Assembly: GCA_964304625.1 (NCBI GenBank)
Contig: OZ199838.1
Coordinates: 14,260,001-14,324,000, forward strand
Direction: 5' to 3'
Length of the DNA: 64,000 nucleotides
DNA from: Kudoa neothunni
Taxonomy: Eukaryota; Cnidaria
The notes below the pieces were generated by a model. It was given only the letters and a program-made list of their open reading frames with translations, was not told where the DNA came from and did no database searches. Positions 61,601 to 64,000 of the stretch are shown here, piece after piece (positions within the stretch are counted from its first letter, which is position 1; every line of letters starts with the position of its first letter). A program made the position numbers and the translations under genes.

Positions 61601-62186
61601 GCATTAAATAAAATTAAGAATCCTTATTCATAAATTGAATAAAATTTAAAATGTCGAATTGTTTTTGTTAGTGAATCTCCTACTTTTGAATAATTTTGGG
61701 AAACTAAGGTCCATATGAATACCAGTTTGAACCAAAATGAAACCATCAATAAATTGACGGAATAGGGAAATTTTTATAAGCTATCTCTAAGTGAAAAAAG
61801 GTCACCATAAAATAAATATATATGTATATATATATATAACTGTAACTATGTTTTATTCAATTATAAATATTGTTTGTCATAACATTTTAATCTTAGTATT
61901 GACAAAAACTTGTTGATAGCAACATATAATTGTTTAATACATCATAAATCAAGATATAAATTGACACTATTATTAAGACAAAAAAGGTATTCTAGCGTTT
62001 TAGTAAAATAACAAAAAATTCCAAAAAGTGGGTCAACAAATTATGTTTGTTTGGCTGATACATGTAGAGTGGTCAAAATATTTGGCACATATTGTTCCTA
62101 GAGGTTGTAAATCTCTAAGAAATACTCCGTAAATTACCTCCGGCGAAAATGCTGTCATATCTTGAAAAAATTGCGGTATCTACAAT
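61601..62186. other. 3' flank of the TMEM63-like gene
   Basis: AT-rich, with a short (TA)n tract at about 61819-61838. It probably holds the 3' untranslated region of the gene to its right. Confidence 0.5.
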
Positions 62187-64000
62187 TTATATAAAACGTA
62201 TATTCAAAAATAATACAAGTCTGGCTTTATGTTTCCTCCACCGTATACACACACATCCCGCCAAGTATACCACCAAAAACAAAGCTATCCAAACTATACA
62301 TACATAGGTTTTTGGATTATTGAAACCTAAAATTCAATTAGCTAACTTCAAAAATTCATCCAGAAGTTAGATACCAACACGATTTACAATAACGAATAGA
62401 AGATTTAAGTGGGTGAGGAACCCACTACAAAACTAATGTGTGAAACACCATGGTGGGAACATTGTTTTTGATGGAATGTCTCACCTTGAGGTTGTAAACA
62501 TAAAGCATGTTATATTTCGTGACCAACCATCTAATACCGATTCCGATTGTAACTAGAATATTGTTATATGTGTGTACGCTATAATTAGAATTAAGAAGCT
62601 CTTACCAACATAGAGCACAAAACTCGAGGTGACAAGGTAAGAAATTGCTATAGTTAATAGAAAACAAGTCCCAAGCGTATTGAGAGGCCCAGCAAGGCTC
62701 GACTTTGCATTTCTAAATCGAAAAATTGATATAAACAAATGTAACCACAAACAACAAATTCTAACAACCTTGTCGATATACATCTCTTCAGCTGGTTCTT
62801 TAGCCATTATTTTAAACAGGCACTTTTTTGTATAGTTCAAAACTTGGATAAAGTCCACAATTTCACCCAATCAAGAAGGTTGTTATTAAAATTGTAATAA
62901 AATATGCTGATATTTGAGGAAATATGCCACATCTAATAAAAATATAATATGAAAGATTATACATTAGATATTGAGGAGGGTGATTATTGCTGAGAAAATA
63001 CTTGATTTGATTTTTGATAGCGTTGTAAGGGTCTTTTTCAATGCTCAAAATATACACAGCTATACTGTAACAAATTAAACAACAAAATAAAATTTTATCT
63101 ATAAATTTGACCTACCTAGAAAACCCCACGTAACCAATAACAAAAATTGTAACGGTGTAGTAAAAGTATTGGATAAGAAAGGTAGAATTTTCCAAATTAC
63201 TCCTACATTTAACAAGACAATATTAACGAAAAAGATCAATAAAAATTCAAACCCACCATTTAATATAACGTCTTGCGTTGATGGAAATATTCACCAGAAT
63301 TTCAGTTACAGTCGATATCAGATTAATAATTAGAGGAGGAATGAAATAATAAAAGACATTTTCAACAAAACTTAAGTTTCTATTCTCAACTAAAAAAAAT
63401 TTTAATATTAAAAAATAAGCTATTTTATTAGCAATTTACTTTTGGAATTTATTTTGATTGGTAAATAATTTATTATCATAGAGGGAGTAGTAAAAAACAA
63501 AATAGTAACAAAAACCAACACGTTCAAACAGATAAACTTGATTATATATTTGGGGCTGGTTTTTAAATTTTTCCATATAATATCATCTACTGCAGGAGCC
63601 TTTTCAACAGAGATATCGGATTTGATTATAATTTCATCAGTGGTTTGGGCTGATTTGTTTGATCGGCTCAGTTTGATATCTTCATAAAACCTTTATAAAA
63701 ATTATTGTAAAGTATTTGATCGTTGTTTCACGTGTTCATCATTTCGGCAGTCTTGAATGTTATAAATAATAATGGTAATGGATTCATCATAGTGGAATTA
63801 AGTTCTTTTTTCATGAGCTGGGTTGAGATATTCAAATTTTCCGAATAATATTGAAATGCATCCGTTATAACGATACAATTGGATAATTTCGGACACACTC
63901 CCGCCAAACATATACATCCTATGGGGGCCATTCTTTACCGTTATCTTTACGTACGCGTGTAACAAATCCTATACATAACTCTACGAAAAAGTTACTATAT
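62187..64000 (-). CDS. TMEM63: TMEM63/CSC1-type mechanosensitive channel, 3' part
   Basis: TMEM63/OSCA proteins are multi-pass, stress-gated cation channels. The gene runs off the right edge, so its N-terminus is missing. Exons on the minus strand: about 63931-63724, 63690-63440, 63389-63257, 63202-63116, 63064-62867, 62842-62782, 62712-62606, 62552-62485, and a last one near 62326-62187. The cytosolic loop reads GCICLAGVCPKLSNC, DAFQYYSENLNIS and LLFITFKTAEM, as in the family. DDIIWKNLKTSPKYI leads into a helix with LFFTTPSMIIN, equal to the LFFLTTPAII signature. Later, ISAYFITILITTFLIG, KIMAKEPAEE and IRWLVTKYNMLYVYNLK match helices and loops of the pore region in order. One frame break near 62865 is described as a finding. 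Divergence is high. Confidence 0.75.

Noticed and set aside
1-64000. Prokaryotic features such as operons, ribosome binding sites or CRISPR arrays
   Set aside because: The window is eukaryotic, with spliced genes; no regularly spaced repeats of CRISPR type were seen.

Overview
This window is eukaryotic DNA, most likely from an animal. It is very AT-rich and carries spliceosomal introns that are mostly 40-105 nt. The recognisable host genes are ordinary animal housekeeping or membrane genes: ribosomal protein L12, a UAP56/DDX39B helicase, SURF4, an FAH-domain hydrolase, an ENTH-domain epsin, a TMEM63/CSC1-type channel and an intron-containing tRNA-Tyr. Proteins are divergent and introns tiny, down to 28 nt in the FAH gene. 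Together with the many DNA transposons this would suit a compact, fast-evolving lineage such as a parasitic animal; a myxozoan cnidarian is one possibility. The species cannot be fixed from sequence alone. A 200-base run of N (2061-2260) is an assembly gap.

Layout. Positions 1-19460 hold three copies of a gene for a modular, cysteine-rich type I membrane protein. Copy A (778-2060) is broken and runs into the gap, followed by a MULE/ZSWIM-like fragment. Copies B (4861-7531) and C (15999-18670) each give an uninterrupted nine-exon model of 754 and 755 residues. B and C are almost identical except for one block of about 395 nt in the middle. Relative to C, the 3' flank of B contains 6.6 kb of extra DNA that includes a Ty3/gypsy LTR element (9651-13807) with identical 96-bp LTRs and a 5-bp target duplication. 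Positions 19800-22000 hold a piggyBac-derived element and a nested pair of pogo-like MITEs.

RPL12 (minus) and UAP56 (plus) lie head to head at 22.2-25.7 kb. A tRNA-like SINE candidate (26.2 kb) and a decayed Tc1/mariner element (29157-30417) precede SURF4 (minus, 30742-31709). A nest of elements follows: a hAT MITE inside a pogo-like element (33.8-35.7 kb), then a second hAT MITE (35953-36531).

From 37.1 to 45.4 kb lie three paralogous two-exon genes for small single-pass membrane proteins with PPxY-containing tails, spaced about 4 kb apart, with a decayed piggyBac transposon between the second and third. I do not recognise this family. A three-exon unknown gene (46.9 kb) and a Merlin/ISXO2-like transposon relic (47.6-48.5 kb) come next. 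Then come the FAH-domain gene (minus), tRNA-Tyr, the epsin gene (minus, with a pogo-like element in its largest intron), several pogo-like relics (56.9-61.6 kb), and the 3' part of the TMEM63-like gene (minus) running off the right edge.

The two most interesting systems are the variable, apparently gene-converted surface-protein family at the left and the TM-PPxY cluster in the middle. All exon models come from reading frames, splice dinucleotides and phase agreement; no transcript data were available.
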